Source of the DNA: CAWATZ01 sp963784995
GTDB lineage: Bacteria > Planctomycetota > Planctomycetia > Gemmatales > Gemmataceae
Assembly: GCA_963784995.1 (NCBI GenBank)
Contig: CAWATZ010000001.1
Location: 248,001-312,000 of the forward strand
Length of the DNA: 64,000 bases
Direction of reading: 5' to 3'
Position 1 is the first letter of the stretch. The number at the start of each line of letters is the position of its first letter. The position numbers were made by a program, and so were the translations under genes. Below are positions 33,601 through 42,700 of this stretch, piece after piece. The notes under the pieces were generated by a model. That model searched no databases. It was given only the letters and a program-made list of their open reading frames with translations, and had not been told where the DNA came from.

Positions 33601-33866
33601 TGGGAGCGGTCTCGACTGGCCTGACGCTGTACAGTGTGTACAACAACTTCACGTCGCCCAACGGGGATCCGATCAAGGGCTTGCTGGACCTGGCGCAGGC
33701 GGCGGTCACCTTCAAGGTCCAGGTGGCCAGCTCCTGCTTCACCGGCCGGATGCTGTCGCTGACGCCGGAGGGGAAGCGCAGATCGATTCGATCCGGGTGG
33801 GGGATTGGATCTTCTCGCGTGACGAGGACGATCCCTACGGCCCGCTGGTGCCGAAGCGCGTGCTAG
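30516..33866 (+). CDS. cassette 2 stalk and pre-Hint segment (second frame)
   Basis: This continues the cassette 2 stalk after the 30515 frame change (TGSDSSLQTGTQSYTQSSSS) with about 10 repeat modules, such as RGSYGNGSFALASVVLRQSG, AGSYAQNCFALTSVSYDQW and KGTFGNGSLQLGLVSMTLDG. The pre-Hint segment follows from about 32930 (PYGGWLTVQQGPTTNPSPWN, PNGVEITYNWKAYVGAVFDF, VGQALDIVLTFTPVGRVLGF, AGAALGAVQALALGLKGVSR), then the first residues of the Hint (SSCFTGRMLSLTPEGKR). The frame breaks at about 33778, one base short against cassette 6. Bases 30630-33350 are nearly identical to 51900-54780 of cassette 5. Confidence 0.7.
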   Translation, partial: QTGSDSSLQTGTQSYTQSSSSGQTFSNGTPILTSQNGYLSVSLKDSVRTGQETTSLSDVQTSSTNYYAAGSYSGGSNAYSLGSVNYQGRSSDLSTLVKEGGLTETGSQLTNQLNALATGVNSVWSNKQYRQTNASTQTQVSQSNATLSERGSYGNGSFALASVVLRQSGSTTTTTRQDSTNSSTLLTLKYSNFIVTGPVNAYYSSSSTTTLHQHESDSSDDSVTSTTYLTEAGSYAQNCFALTSVSYDQWQDHDTTAQQTVLSTETGTQLGLYSATSNYCLALNSVTGTDKVYVSLSSSSNSHLHEAGSAGTTGNFNLDCVRYDAGGLSSYTRDETQQALSRQTTVNVSSKPANQNLLATLKALALSRLGLASTSNSTTSLLSVSDLNSNTTSTLTSTGLYSWTANDSGTYGNGSYNLSSMVLQQRATAHQDSEAVCLATSSTSGNNGLHNGLGVSLETQTGSLSDQLTIYQAGTADHSGFNLSSFQLTATTYSGSTVALSQKSTDSVSGSISDASGTVPSNYQGLSTSSLIQTSTQSQSAALDEKGTFGNGSLQLGLVSMTLDGLFTSSSRSSSSNSYTEGNDSTSVTANSSGNYHLQAAGSFSHGSLALSCFSYNGKSGGMATMTQLGTAAGANYSHTDNWKENFSLNEQGSYNPAAATGNGWSLSSYVSKYQQTETAGDKIKNSTASTNNSSTTTVTGTGTVGNSVSNSSGYNNWNGRRSSYVNPSTTTVTLTGPGVPALYPDVGVSGFTAAVSGWAKGVIAGQLLGVSLPTTLPALAGGGNAPLSQPPQLSMVAPPLQGGVQPQPYGGWLTVQQGPTTNPSPWNDLGQTGQNLWDLVNKAYQDGSSKFQSLLQNQNANPLSMYSSQMWTALVDALPNGVEITYNWKAYVGAVFDFVGGALSALTNGLTDRALRGAGLNWLVNPDSTAYRVGTYVGQALDIVLTFTPVGRVLGFIQMAGGLWNSYDAYQSGDYAGAALGAVQALALGLKGVSRCASTQWAQKTFGKLGAGVSNLAGKTAGVLSTGLGAVSTGLTLYSVYNNFTSPNGDPIKGLLDLAQAAVTFKVQVASSCFTGRMLSLTPEGKRRSIRSGWGIGSSRVTRTIPTARWCRSAC

Positions 33867-34630
33867 ACGTTTTCGAGCGGGTGGCCCCGATCTGGGCGGT
33901 GAAGATTCCGGGCCAGACGATCGAGACGACGGCGGAGCATCCGTTCGGGGTCTATGGCCGTGGCTGGATTCCGGCGAAGATGCTGGAGGTTGGCGACCTG
34001 CTCCTCACGAACGAGGGGCTGCTGGTCACGGTGGAGGGCGTGGAGGACACTGGCAGGGTCGAGACAGTTTACAACTTCTTGGTAGAAGATTTCCACACCT
34101 ACTTCGTCAGTGCCACGCAGGAAGGGGCCAGCGTTTCGGCGCATAACAGCTACACTGCTCTGAGCAACGCAGGTCTGAGCAAAAGCGAGGCCAAGCGTGC
34201 CAACATGCTTTACAAGACGAAAGGTGCGGATGCGGCCAGGAAGTATTTGAAGGAAGGGTTGGGCTATTCAGGGTCTAAGTTGGGCAACCTTATGAAAGCT
34301 GCCGCCAAAGCACGAACGGGACGCCCACGAGGGCCAAACAAAACGAGTGGGCATACCGACAAGATTCTTGAGCAAGCAAATCAACTGGAGGCGGCAGGGA
34401 ACACAATCTTGAACGGCGGTGGGAAGGCGAAAGAAGCGACGATTCCGACGCCTGGAGGTGTTAAGAGCAAGAGGCGACCAGACATCTTGTACGAGACGCC
34501 ATCCAAGGAACGGAGAGGAGTTAATGTCGGGCTACAGAAAGGCGGCAATCCTATCCGCCGTGAACAGAAAGCACTGGACGACCTGAACGGACCTGGCAAA
34601 TTACCAACGGTTTTCGTTCCTTACAACTGA
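33779..34630 (+). CDS. cassette 2 Hint domain with restriction-endonuclease-like toxin tip
   Basis: Third frame of cassette 2. Hint blocks: IDSIRVGDWIFSRDEDD, ETTAEHPFGVYGRGWI, VETVYNFLVEDFHTYFVS, ending SVSAHN in frame. This is one of three cassettes where Hint and tip are fused without a break. The tip (about 165 residues) starts SYTALSNAGLSKSEAKRANM with helices (YLKEGLGYSGSKLGNLMKAA) and ends in a conserved block RRPDILYETPSKERRGVNVG ... PIRREQKALDDLNGPG ... VFVPYN. That block, with D, E and Q/K residues in order, resembles REase-fold nuclease tips of Rhs proteins. Predicted activity is DNA or RNA cleavage. The immunity gene starts 11 bases after the stop. Confidence 0.7.
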   Translation, partial: QIDSIRVGDWIFSRDEDDPYGPLVPKRVLDVFERVAPIWAVKIPGQTIETTAEHPFGVYGRGWIPAKMLEVGDLLLTNEGLLVTVEGVEDTGRVETVYNFLVEDFHTYFVSATQEGASVSAHNSYTALSNAGLSKSEAKRANMLYKTKGADAARKYLKEGLGYSGSKLGNLMKAAAKARTGRPRGPNKTSGHTDKILEQANQLEAAGNTILNGGGKAKEATIPTPGGVKSKRRPDILYETPSKERRGVNVGLQKGGNPIRREQKALDDLNGPGKLPTVFVPYN

Positions 34631-34641
34631 CAGACGAACCT

Positions 34642-35196
34642 ATGGCTGACATCTCGATTCAATTTCACGCATTGCCCGAAGAACTTCGGGATTTCGTGAG
34701 GGAATGTGTAACCGACTTTGGGCTTCACGTTGTTGCAATCAGGTATTATCCCTATGAAGCTGTCGAACTTGATTCTACGGCCCTCGCTGGTATCTTCTTA
34801 GACGAATCTGCGGTTCGGGAGTTGACGTTTACCCTCCTTCACCCAAGCCTTCCTGCGAAGGGCAACATGGAGTTGTGGGACAAGAACCCTGATGTTCTAC
34901 GATTGCAGATCGGTAGGAGAAGCTCGAAGGGTATGGAAGAATCACACCTTTCTGCACGCACGAAGAATGCCGCTGCGCTGGCCGTCTGGAAAAAGATTGC
35001 AAAGCGGTTGAAGGACATGACTGAGAAAGGTGCATTAGCCGTGCAGCCCGAAACTGGGGCTACAAGCCTCGCACGGGGGCACCGTTATACCGCAGGGGCC
35101 AAGGAATTGGAAGCAAGCGGCGTTTCCATGCTCACTATTGCGGGCATCATCTTGAAACTTGGGCAGACGCCGGACGGAAACACGACTAACAAATGA
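34642..35196 (+). CDS. cassette 2 candidate immunity protein (family unknown)
   Basis: 184 residues from ATG 34642, only 11 bases after the toxin stop (GACAGACGAACCT between them), so co-translated if the toxin is made. The N-terminal half is a mixed alpha/beta region (ISIQFHALPEELRDFVRECV, GLHVVAIRYYPYEAVELDST); the C-terminal half is helical (SARTKNAAALAVWKKIAKRL, ARGHRYTAGAKELEASGVSM). No signal peptide and no membrane helix, so cytoplasmic. I do not recognise the family; the immunity role is inferred from position only. Followed by boundary repeat ISR-c. Confidence 0.6.
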   Translation: MADISIQFHALPEELRDFVRECVTDFGLHVVAIRYYPYEAVELDSTALAGIFLDESAVRELTFTLLHPSLPAKGNMELWDKNPDVLRLQIGRRSSKGMEESHLSARTKNAAALAVWKKIAKRLKDMTEKGALAVQPETGATSLARGHRYTAGAKELEASGVSMLTIAGIILKLGQTPDGNTTNK

Positions 35197-35225
35197 ACCA
35201 GGAAACGGCCGGAGCAGCGCCACGG

Positions 35226-35308
35226 CCAAAAGGGCCAACAGGAGACGGATCTATTTATTGTGAGACAATGCGGGTGGCTTATTAGGATGCAGGCGAGCTA
35301 AGTCTCGA
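35226..35308 (+). repeat. boundary repeat ISR-c
   Basis: A copy of the ~65-bp repeat with a small duplication at its left end (CCAAAAGGGCCAACAGGAGA) and the variant right end GGCTTATTAGGATGCAGGCG followed by AGCTAAGTCTCGAC. The same right-end variant is found only at ISR-e (56086), so the two share a junction history. Confidence 0.8.
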
Positions 35309-35516
35309 CAACTCAGCAATCACCAGCAGCAGCTCTTTGACCGAGGCCGGCAGTTATGCTCAGGGCAGTTTCGCGCTGAGCAGCGTGACTTACGACCAGT
35401 GGTGGGACCATGACACGACCGCGCAGCAGACCGTACTCAGTACCGAGGCCGGCACGCAACTGGCCCTGTACAGCATCAACAACGGCGGCGCTGCCGCGTG
35501 ACTGGCACTCAACTCA
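35309..35516 (+). pseudogene. cassette 3 truncated first stalk module with in-frame stop
   Basis: Stalk sense starts at about 35312 (SSSLTEAGSYAQGSFALSSV) in the same frame as the cassette 3 gene but meets TGA at 35499 within LYSINNGGAAA. The related modules read LYSATSNYCLALNS without a stop, so this is a local change. It separates the repeat-proximal edge from the open frame that starts at GTG 35517. No ribosome site is visible for either. Confidence 0.6.
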
Positions 35517-38384
35517 GTGACGGCCAGCGACGACGTTTACGTCAGCCTCAGCAGCAGCTCCAACGCGCACCTGCACGAGGCCGGCTCGGCGGGCACGACG
35601 GGCAATTTCAACCTGGATTGCGTCAGTTACGACGCCGGCGGCCTGTCCAGCTACACTCGGGACGAAACCCAGCAGGCGCTGTCGCGGCAGACCACGGTCA
35701 GCGTCACCAGCAAACCGGCCAACCAGGACCTGCTGGCCACCCTCAAGACGCTGGCGTTGTCGCGCCTGGGCCTGGCCAGCACCAGCAACAGCACCACCAG
35801 CCTTCTCAGCGTCAGCGACCTGAACAGCAACACCACCACCACGCTCACCAGCACTGGCCTGTACTCCTGGACAGCCGGCGACTCCGGCAAGTACAGTAAC
35901 GGCAGTTACACCCTCTCCAGCATGGTGCTGCAGCAGCGTGCCACCGTCCACCAGGACAGCGAGGCCGTCTGCCTGGCCACCAGCAGCACCAGCGGCAACA
36001 ACGGCCTGCACAACGGCCTGGGCGTCTCCCTGGAGACGCAGACCGGCAGCCTGTCGGACCAGCTGACCATCTACCAGGCCGGCACAGCCGGTCCGACCGG
36101 CTTCAACCTGTCCAGCTTCCAGCTGACGGCCACCACGTACAGCGGCAGCACCGTGGCACTGAGCCAGAAAAGCACCGACAGCGTCTCGGGCAGCATCAGC
36201 GACGCCAGCGGCACGGTGCCCAGCAACTACAAGGGGCTCAGCACCAGCAGCCTGATCCAGAACAGCACCCAGAGCCAGTCGGCCGCCCTGGACGAGAAGG
36301 GCACCTTTGGCAACGGCAGCCTGCAGCTGGGGCTGGTGAGCATGACCCTGGATGGCCAGTTCACCTCCAGCTCGCGCAGCTCCAGCAGCAACAGTTACAC
36401 CGAAGGCAACGACAGCACCAGCGTCACGGCCAACTCCTCGGGCAACTACCATCTGCAAGCGGCCGGCAGTTTCAGCCACGGTTCGCTGGCGCTGTCCTGT
36501 CTCAGCTACAACGGCAAGTCGGGCGGCATGGCCACCATGACGCAGCTGGGCAATGCCGCGGGGGCCAACTACTCGCACACCGACAACTGGAAGGAGAACT
36601 TCAGTCTCAACGAGCAGGGCAGCTACAACCCGGCGGCTGCGACGGGCAACGGCTGGAGCCTGAGCAGCTACGTCAGCAAGTACAAGCAGACGGAGACGGC
36701 CGCCGACAAGATCAAGAACAGCACGGCCAGCACCAACAACAGCAGCACGACGACGGTGACCGGCACGGGGACGGTGGGCAACAGTGTGAGCAACAGCTCG
36801 GGGAGCAACAACTGGAATGGGCGGAAATCGTCCTACGTCAACCCCAGCACGACGACGGTGACGCTGACCGGTCCCGGGCTGGCGGTGACCAACCCCGCCG
36901 TGGCCGTCAGCGGGTTTACCGCGGCCGTGGGCGGCTGGGCGCAAGGGGTCCTGGCCGGGCAGTTGCTGGGCGTGACCTTGCCGGCGACGCTGCCGGCGTT
37001 GGCTGGGAGCGGCAACGCCCCGCTGAGCGTGCCGCCGCAGCTGAGCTTGGTGGCACCGCCGCTGCTGGCGGGAGTGCAGCCCGATCCCTACGGCGGCTGG
37101 CTGACAGTGCAGCAAGGCCCCACCAGCAATCCCAGTCCCTGGAACGACCTGGGCCAGACGGGACAGAACTTGTGGGACCTGGTGAACAAGGCCTACCAGG
37201 ATGGCCTCAGCAAACTCCAGAGTCTGCAGCAGAACCAGAACGCCAATCCGCTGTCGATGTATTCGTCGCAGATGTGGACGGCGCTGGTGGATGCCTTGCC
37301 CAACGGCGTGGAGATCACCTACAACTGGAAGGCTTACGTCGGCGCGGTGTTTGACTTTGTGGGCGGCGCCTTGAGCGCATTGACCAACGGCCTGACGGAC
37401 CGTGCGTTGCGCGGGGCGGGGCTGAGCTGGCTGGTGAACCCGGACTCGACGGCCTACCGTGTGGGGACCTACGTCGGTCAGGCGCTGGACATCGTGCTGA
37501 CGTTCACGCCGGTGGGTCGGGTGCTGGGGATCATCCAAATGGCAGGGGGGCTGTGGAACTCCTACGACGCCTACCAGGCCGGGGACTACGCGGGAGCGGC
37601 GCTGGGAGCGGTGCAGGCGTTGGCGCTGGGATTGAAGGGGGTTTCGCGGTGTGCGGCGACGCAGTGGCGGCAGAAGACCTTCGGCAAGCTGGGAGTGGGG
37701 GTGAGCAACCTGGCGGGGAAGACGGCGGGAGTGCTCTCGACGGGCTTGGGAGTGGCCTCGACTGGCCTGACGCTGTACAGTGTGTACAACAACTTCACGT
37801 CGCCCAACGGGGACCCGATCAAGGGCTTGCTGGACCTGGCGCAGGCGGGCGTGACGTTCCAGGCCCAGGTGGCCCGTTCCTGCTTCACCGGCCGCATGCT
37901 GATGCGCACGGCGGCAGGGAAGAAGCGGGTCGATGCGATCCGAGAGGGCGACCTGGTATGGTCGCGAGACGAGAACGATCCTTATGGCAAGCTGATGCTG
38001 AAGGAGGTGCAACACGTCTTCGTCCGGGTGGCCCCGATCTGGGCGGTGAAGATTCCGGGGCAGACGATCGAGACGACGGCGGAGCATCCGTTCTGGGTCT
38101 ATGGCCGTGGCTGGATTCCGACGAGGATGCTGGAGGTAGGTGACCTCTTCCTCACGGACGATGGGCTGCTGGTCACGGTGGAGGGCGTGGAGGACACCGG
38201 CAGGGTCGAGACGGTTTACAACTTCCTCGTAGAAGACTTCCACACCTACTTTGTCAGTGCGACGGAGGAGGGAGCGAGCGTTTGGCGCATAATGCTGGCC
38301 CGTACTCCACAGAAGGTGGCGGCGAGACTGGCAACACTGGTGGCCCATCTCGGCAACGAAATGGTAAGCGTCGGGAGTATTTAA
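35517..38384 (+). CDS. cassette 3 stalk, pre-Hint segment and Hint domain (headless)
   Basis: 955 codons from GTG 35517, uninterrupted from stalk through Hint, so it shows the intact order best. Stalk modules (AGTAGPTGFNLSSFQLTAT, KGTFGNGSLQLGLVSMTLDG, AGSFSHGSLALSCLSYNGKS, QGSYNPAAATGNGWSLSSYV) end at about 36830. The pre-Hint segment runs about 37080-37870 (PYGGWLTVQQGPTSNPSPWN, YSSQMWTALVDALPNGVEIT, VGQALDIVLTFTPVGRVLGI, GLTLYSVYNNFTSPNGDPIK). The Hint starts at Cys 37881 (RSCFTGRMLMRT) with ETTAEHPFWVYGRGWIPTRM and VYNFLVEDFHTYFVS. It then reads ASVWRIMLART and stops at 38384, while the toxin lies in the -1 frame from 38282. It lacks head and export motif. Confidence 0.75.
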   Translation: MTASDDVYVSLSSSSNAHLHEAGSAGTTGNFNLDCVSYDAGGLSSYTRDETQQALSRQTTVSVTSKPANQDLLATLKTLALSRLGLASTSNSTTSLLSVSDLNSNTTTTLTSTGLYSWTAGDSGKYSNGSYTLSSMVLQQRATVHQDSEAVCLATSSTSGNNGLHNGLGVSLETQTGSLSDQLTIYQAGTAGPTGFNLSSFQLTATTYSGSTVALSQKSTDSVSGSISDASGTVPSNYKGLSTSSLIQNSTQSQSAALDEKGTFGNGSLQLGLVSMTLDGQFTSSSRSSSSNSYTEGNDSTSVTANSSGNYHLQAAGSFSHGSLALSCLSYNGKSGGMATMTQLGNAAGANYSHTDNWKENFSLNEQGSYNPAAATGNGWSLSSYVSKYKQTETAADKIKNSTASTNNSSTTTVTGTGTVGNSVSNSSGSNNWNGRKSSYVNPSTTTVTLTGPGLAVTNPAVAVSGFTAAVGGWAQGVLAGQLLGVTLPATLPALAGSGNAPLSVPPQLSLVAPPLLAGVQPDPYGGWLTVQQGPTSNPSPWNDLGQTGQNLWDLVNKAYQDGLSKLQSLQQNQNANPLSMYSSQMWTALVDALPNGVEITYNWKAYVGAVFDFVGGALSALTNGLTDRALRGAGLSWLVNPDSTAYRVGTYVGQALDIVLTFTPVGRVLGIIQMAGGLWNSYDAYQAGDYAGAALGAVQALALGLKGVSRCAATQWRQKTFGKLGVGVSNLAGKTAGVLSTGLGVASTGLTLYSVYNNFTSPNGDPIKGLLDLAQAGVTFQAQVARSCFTGRMLMRTAAGKKRVDAIREGDLVWSRDENDPYGKLMLKEVQHVFVRVAPIWAVKIPGQTIETTAEHPFWVYGRGWIPTRMLEVGDLFLTDDGLLVTVEGVEDTGRVETVYNFLVEDFHTYFVSATEEGASVWRIMLARTPQKVAARLATLVAHLGNEMVSVGSI

Positions 38385-38713
38385 CTCGAACACCGGAGAA
38401 AGGTTCTTCTACACATCAGGCTGTGGTTGAGCGGCTGCGGCAGGAGGGCAAGATCACAGTTGAGAATGGCGTCGAAGTAGTATTAACGTCCAAGGGGGAA
38501 AAGATTCCCGTGGCTAAGGCTGACATGACTCATCTTAAAGATGCAGTAACGTGGTGGAACAATGAGGGCCGTTTCACTGGGGCCAAGTCGCCGGAAGTGA
38601 AAGCATTTATGACAGACCCGGCTAATTACACTCTTGATGCTCTAGGTGCTAATCGCTCTGCGGGAGCCAAACTGGGGGAGAAATACCTCCCTCCAGAACC
38701 ACGGCAGCCATAG
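38282..38713 (+). CDS. cassette 3 toxin tip: HNH/Endo VII-type nuclease candidate
   Basis: Open from TTG 38282 in the -1 frame (LAHNAGPYSTEGGGETGN), 143 codons. AHN is the Hint end. The core VAKADMTHLKDAVTWWNNEG, then RFTGAKSPEVKAFMTDPANY and GANRSAGAKLGEKYLPP, resembles GH-E/GHH-like HNH/Endo VII toxin tips (D-M-x-H, then W-N, then P-x-N-Y and N-R-S). I cannot assign the exact Pfam family. Predicted to cut nucleic acid. Followed 47 bases later by a TPR gene that is the likely immunity. Out of frame with its own Hint at exactly the same place as cassettes 1 and 6. Confidence 0.65.
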   Translation: MAHNAGPYSTEGGGETGNTGGPSRQRNGKRREYLTRTPEKGSSTHQAVVERLRQEGKITVENGVEVVLTSKGEKIPVAKADMTHLKDAVTWWNNEGRFTGAKSPEVKAFMTDPANYTLDALGANRSAGAKLGEKYLPPEPRQP

Positions 38714-38760
38714 CGCATACCAACTTGTTTCCTGCGACTGACTCTGTTGGAGGAAGTACG

Positions 38761-39180
38761 ATGCTTTCAGATGCTGACTTGGAGCGAATAGAAACTCTTA
38801 TCGACGAGGGCGATGATCTGTTGAACCAAGATGCCTTTGCTCAGGCGATAGTAAAGTACATCGATGCTGCCAGGTTACTTCCAGAACCAAAGGAGCAGTT
38901 CGACATTGCCCTCACACTTTTCGTGGCACTTGGGGAGGCTTACTTCTTTGCTGGCGACTATCAGCAAGCCGAACGAGCATTCCGGATGGCGATGAAGGCT
39001 CCGGGTGGAGTGGAAAACCCTCTTACTCACCTTCGGCTCGGCCAGACCCATTTTGAATTGGGAGAACTTGATAAGGCTGCTGACGAGCTGACCAGGGCCT
39101 ATATGCTCGACGGCTTTGCTATCTTTTCGGGTGAGGACAACAAATACCTCGCTTTTCTCCGAACACGAATCAAACTGTAG
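38761..39180 (+). CDS. cassette 3 immunity candidate: TPR protein
   Basis: 139 residues from ATG 38761 (MLSDADLERIETLIDEGDDL) after the good ribosome site GGAGGAAG. Three TPR-like helix pairs: NQDAFAQAIVKYIDAARLLP, VALGEAYFFAGDYQQAERAF and LRLGQTHFELGELDKAADEL. Small cytoplasmic TPR proteins are known as immunity partners of HNH-type toxin tips. Pairing is inferred from position and from the standing pattern that every tip in the array is followed by one small gene. Followed by ISR-d. Confidence 0.65.
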   Translation: MLSDADLERIETLIDEGDDLLNQDAFAQAIVKYIDAARLLPEPKEQFDIALTLFVALGEAYFFAGDYQQAERAFRMAMKAPGGVENPLTHLRLGQTHFELGELDKAADELTRAYMLDGFAIFSGEDNKYLAFLRTRIKL

Positions 39181-39235
39181 TCGTCATGTGCGCCACTGTC
39201 CGATGCCGACCAGGTGCCGCCCGACGAGGATGGCA

Positions 39236-39300
39236 CCAAAAGGGGACGCATCTATTTATTGTGAGACAATGCGGGTGTCCAATTAGGATGCCAGCAAACC
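39236..39300 (+). repeat. boundary repeat ISR-d
   Basis: CCAAAAGGGGACGCATCTAT ... GCGGGTGTCCAATTAGGATG, the GCATCT/CCAATT variant shared only with ISR-f (57143). Its end CAAACC already overlaps the stalk sequence (QTLAAGGVPAS), so the repeat joins the stalk with no spacer. Confidence 0.85.
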
Positions 39301-39729
39301 CTGGCGGCCGGCGGCGTTCCCGCTTCCCCCAATCCGCTGCAGGGCAGCACCTCCTCGCTCGGCTTCGCACGCACCGACAGCTTTACTCTGACCAACCGGG
39401 GCCTGGACACCTACTCCCTGGCCGAGCAGGGCTCCGCCACCAGCAGCGGCGTCTACAGTCTGGGCAGCGTCCTCTACACCGAGACGGCGAACAAACCCAT
39501 CCCTCTGGCCGACGGCACTGTCGCCCTGGGAGCGACCTGGCAACTGACCCAGACTGGCACCGTCACCCTGACCGGCAACACCAGCGACAGCAGCACCCAG
39601 GCACCCGGCAGCAGTGACCTGGCCCTGCCCAGCAGCATCGGGTCTCTCACCGCCGGCGCCGGCCAGACGCCCCTGACCGCCAACGCCCTGCCCCAGTCCG
39701 ACAGCGATTCGTTCCGCTTCAGCGACTCC

Positions 39730-42700
39730 GTGCCCTACACCTACGCCGATGGCGGCCGGCAGAGCTACGTCCTGCGTGAGGCCGGCACTTTCGGCACCCG
39801 CGGCTTCAACCTCGACAGCGTCAACCAGCAGAGCAGCGCCCACGGCTCCTACACTCTCGGTCTGCGCGACCGCCAGAGCGGCAGCGGCACCTTCGCCGAC
39901 ACCGGCTCGGGTCTGCTGGACAGCGACGCCGGCCTGCTGACCAGCGCCAGCGACTCCGACAGCGGCAGCTTCACCCAGCAAAGCACCCTCACCCAGACCG
40001 AAGCCGGCACCGGTACCCTGCTGCTGAGCGAGCAGGGCGTCTATGCCAACGGCAGCCTCAGCCTGGGCTATTTCAAGCAAACGCAGACCCAAACCGCCAG
40101 CACCAGCAGCCGCCAGAGCGACAGCTACAGCGACAGCTACTCCGGCCAGTTCGCCCAGGCCTCGCTCTCTGAGCAGTTCAGCGGCACCGACAGCTCCACC
40201 GACAGCAGCAGCCAGAGCGGTTCGGCCCAGCAAACGCTGACCGAGCAGGGCACGCTCCAGGGAGGCCAGCTCAACCTCTCCTGCTGGGTCGTCAACGCCA
40301 CCAGCAGCGGCACCTTCTCGACGGGAACCACGGCCTCCTCCACCCAGTCCGGCACGGTCCGCACCAGCCAGACCACCACGGCCCTGGCCACCACCGCTGT
40401 CGGCACTGTGACCATCACCGCCACGTCCCAGGTCTCCTTCAGCAGCCACTCGGCGTGGCAGCAGAACAGCAGCGGCTGCTTCAGCCAGGGGACGTACACC
40501 AGCGGCACGGTCAACGCCGGTCTCTTCGCCCTGACCAGCGCCGCCTATCAGCAGAGCAGCAACGATCACTGGACCGTCAGCGGCTCCGACGGCAGCACCT
40601 CCTCGGGGACCACCGGCACCGTCGCCAGCGGCACACTCCAGACCGTCAGCAACAACGTCCCGGCCGCCGTCACCTTCCGCACCAGCAGTACCTCCACCTT
40701 TGCCAGCACTGAGCAGGACTCTTATAGCGGCACAGGCACCGACAGCGGTTCGGCACGCACTGCCGGGGCCTTTGCCCAGGGCAGCTTCAGCTTCGGCCAG
40801 GTGGCCTACAGCAGTTCCAGCAACCAGACGCTGACCCTGACCGCCTCGGGCGCCGACACCTTCAGCAACCTCAGCAGCACCAGCGGCAGCAGCGTCAGCC
40901 ACCAGGGCAGCATCGCCTCGGTAGCCGGCACCGGCAGCACCACAGTCACCGGCACCTTCGTCAGCAGCGGCCAGACCGTCAGCACCTCCAAGGGCAGCGA
41001 TTGCTGGAGCCTCACGTCCACTTCCTCGGCCGGAGTCAACCTCTCCCAGAGCGGCCGCTTCCTCGCCGGCAGCTACAGCCTGGGCAGCGTCTCCCTGAGC
41101 CAGACCGGCAGCGACAGCTGGACCAGCCAGCAATCCGGTTCCGGCAGCGGCACCAGCGTTTACAGCCTGCTCAGCACCGGCAGCAATGCCACGGCGGGAC
41201 TGTACACCCAGACGGCCACCGGCACCATCACGGGCGCTTTCACCAGCAGCGTGCAGCAGTCGGGCACCGACAGCCTTACCCTGCGGCAGGGCGGCAACTT
41301 CGCCAAGGGCAGCTTCAGCTTTGCCAGCGTCCTCTTCCAGGCCAAAAGCGCCCAGACCACCACCGCGACCCTGGCCGGGGTCAGCCACTCCCAGGCCAGC
41401 ACCACCACCACTTACCAGACGCATTCGCAGCAGGCCGGGCCAGTGGGACCGTTCGGCTCCGGCGTCGGACTCGCTTCCAGCACCCAGACCGGCCGCATCA
41501 CCGCCACGCAGCACGCCAGCGAGACCTTCTCGGCCTCGCTGACCAGCAGCATCCACGCCCAGGTCTACCAGGCCGGCCAGGCCCCCAAGGGAGTCTACGG
41601 CTTCGGCAGCGTCGCTTACTCGGAGTCCGACACCAGCGCCACCACCTCAAGCGACAGCCAGAGCGGCTCCGGCAGCGGCGGCAACTCCTGGTCGGCGCAG
41701 ACGGTCAGCACCTGGGCCAAGGTGCCCGGCTCGGCACAGCCCTACACCGGCTCCGGCCAGAGCAGCGCCTCCAGCAGTTACAGCGGCACCTTCCGCTTCT
41801 CCTTCCTCAGCAGCACCAACCAGCACAGCCACGGCTCCAGCAGCCTCACCGAGCAGGGCTCCTTCAGCAACGGCAGCTACAACTTCGGCTGCTGGGTCTG
41901 GGACGCAGGCTCCAGCCAGCAAACCACCATGACCGCCGCGCTGCAGAGCAGCTTTGCCGGCACAGGCGCCGACAGTTCCGTTTACAGCGGCAGCCAGAGC
42001 AACCTGGGCACGGCCAGCACCGACAGCCAGTCCCGCTCCGGCCAAAGCAGCGACTGCTACGCCAGCAGCGGCAGCCAGTCGGCCAGCCTGGTCAGCACCA
42101 GCAGCGTCCACAATCACCTGCACGAGGCCGGAGGCTTTACCGCCGGCAGCTACAGCCTGGGCAGCGTCAATTACACCAGCAGCGGCTCGGGCAGCGTCGT
42201 GCAAGCGCAAAGCACGGTGGGCAGCGACAGTGGCAGCAACAGCGTCAGCACCCTCAGCAGCCGGCTGCAGACTCAGCTCAGCAGTGCCACTCCCGGCTAC
42301 CACAACCAACTGTCCAGCACCTCCACCCAGACCAGCAGCGGCACCTTCACGGATCGCTACGGCTCGACGAACACCATCAGCAGCAGCGTCAGCTTCGGCA
42401 TGAGCCAGCAGGGCGCCTTCAGCCCCACAGGCGACTTCAGCTTTGCCAGCGTCGTCTTCCACAATGGCTCGACGACCACCGCCACCCAGCACAGCAACGC
42501 CGTCAGCACCAGCAGCAGCAGCCAGACCTCCAGCCTGCTCTCCACTGCCCTCAACGCCAGCTGGGGCGGCAGCTTCAGCAGCAGCGACGGCAGCAGCTAC
42601 GAAAGCCAGTCGCACCTCACCGTCCAGTCCACCAGCGCCCAGGGCAGCACCGCGCTGCAGCAGAGCAGCACCAGCACCAGCACCAGCGAAGTGCTGACCT

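Noticed and set aside
35514..38393. Minus-strand frame of 959 codons under cassette 3
   Set aside because: The reverse of the conserved Hint and pre-Hint codons; Arg/His-rich, no domain, no ribosome site. The plus strand carries clear motifs.
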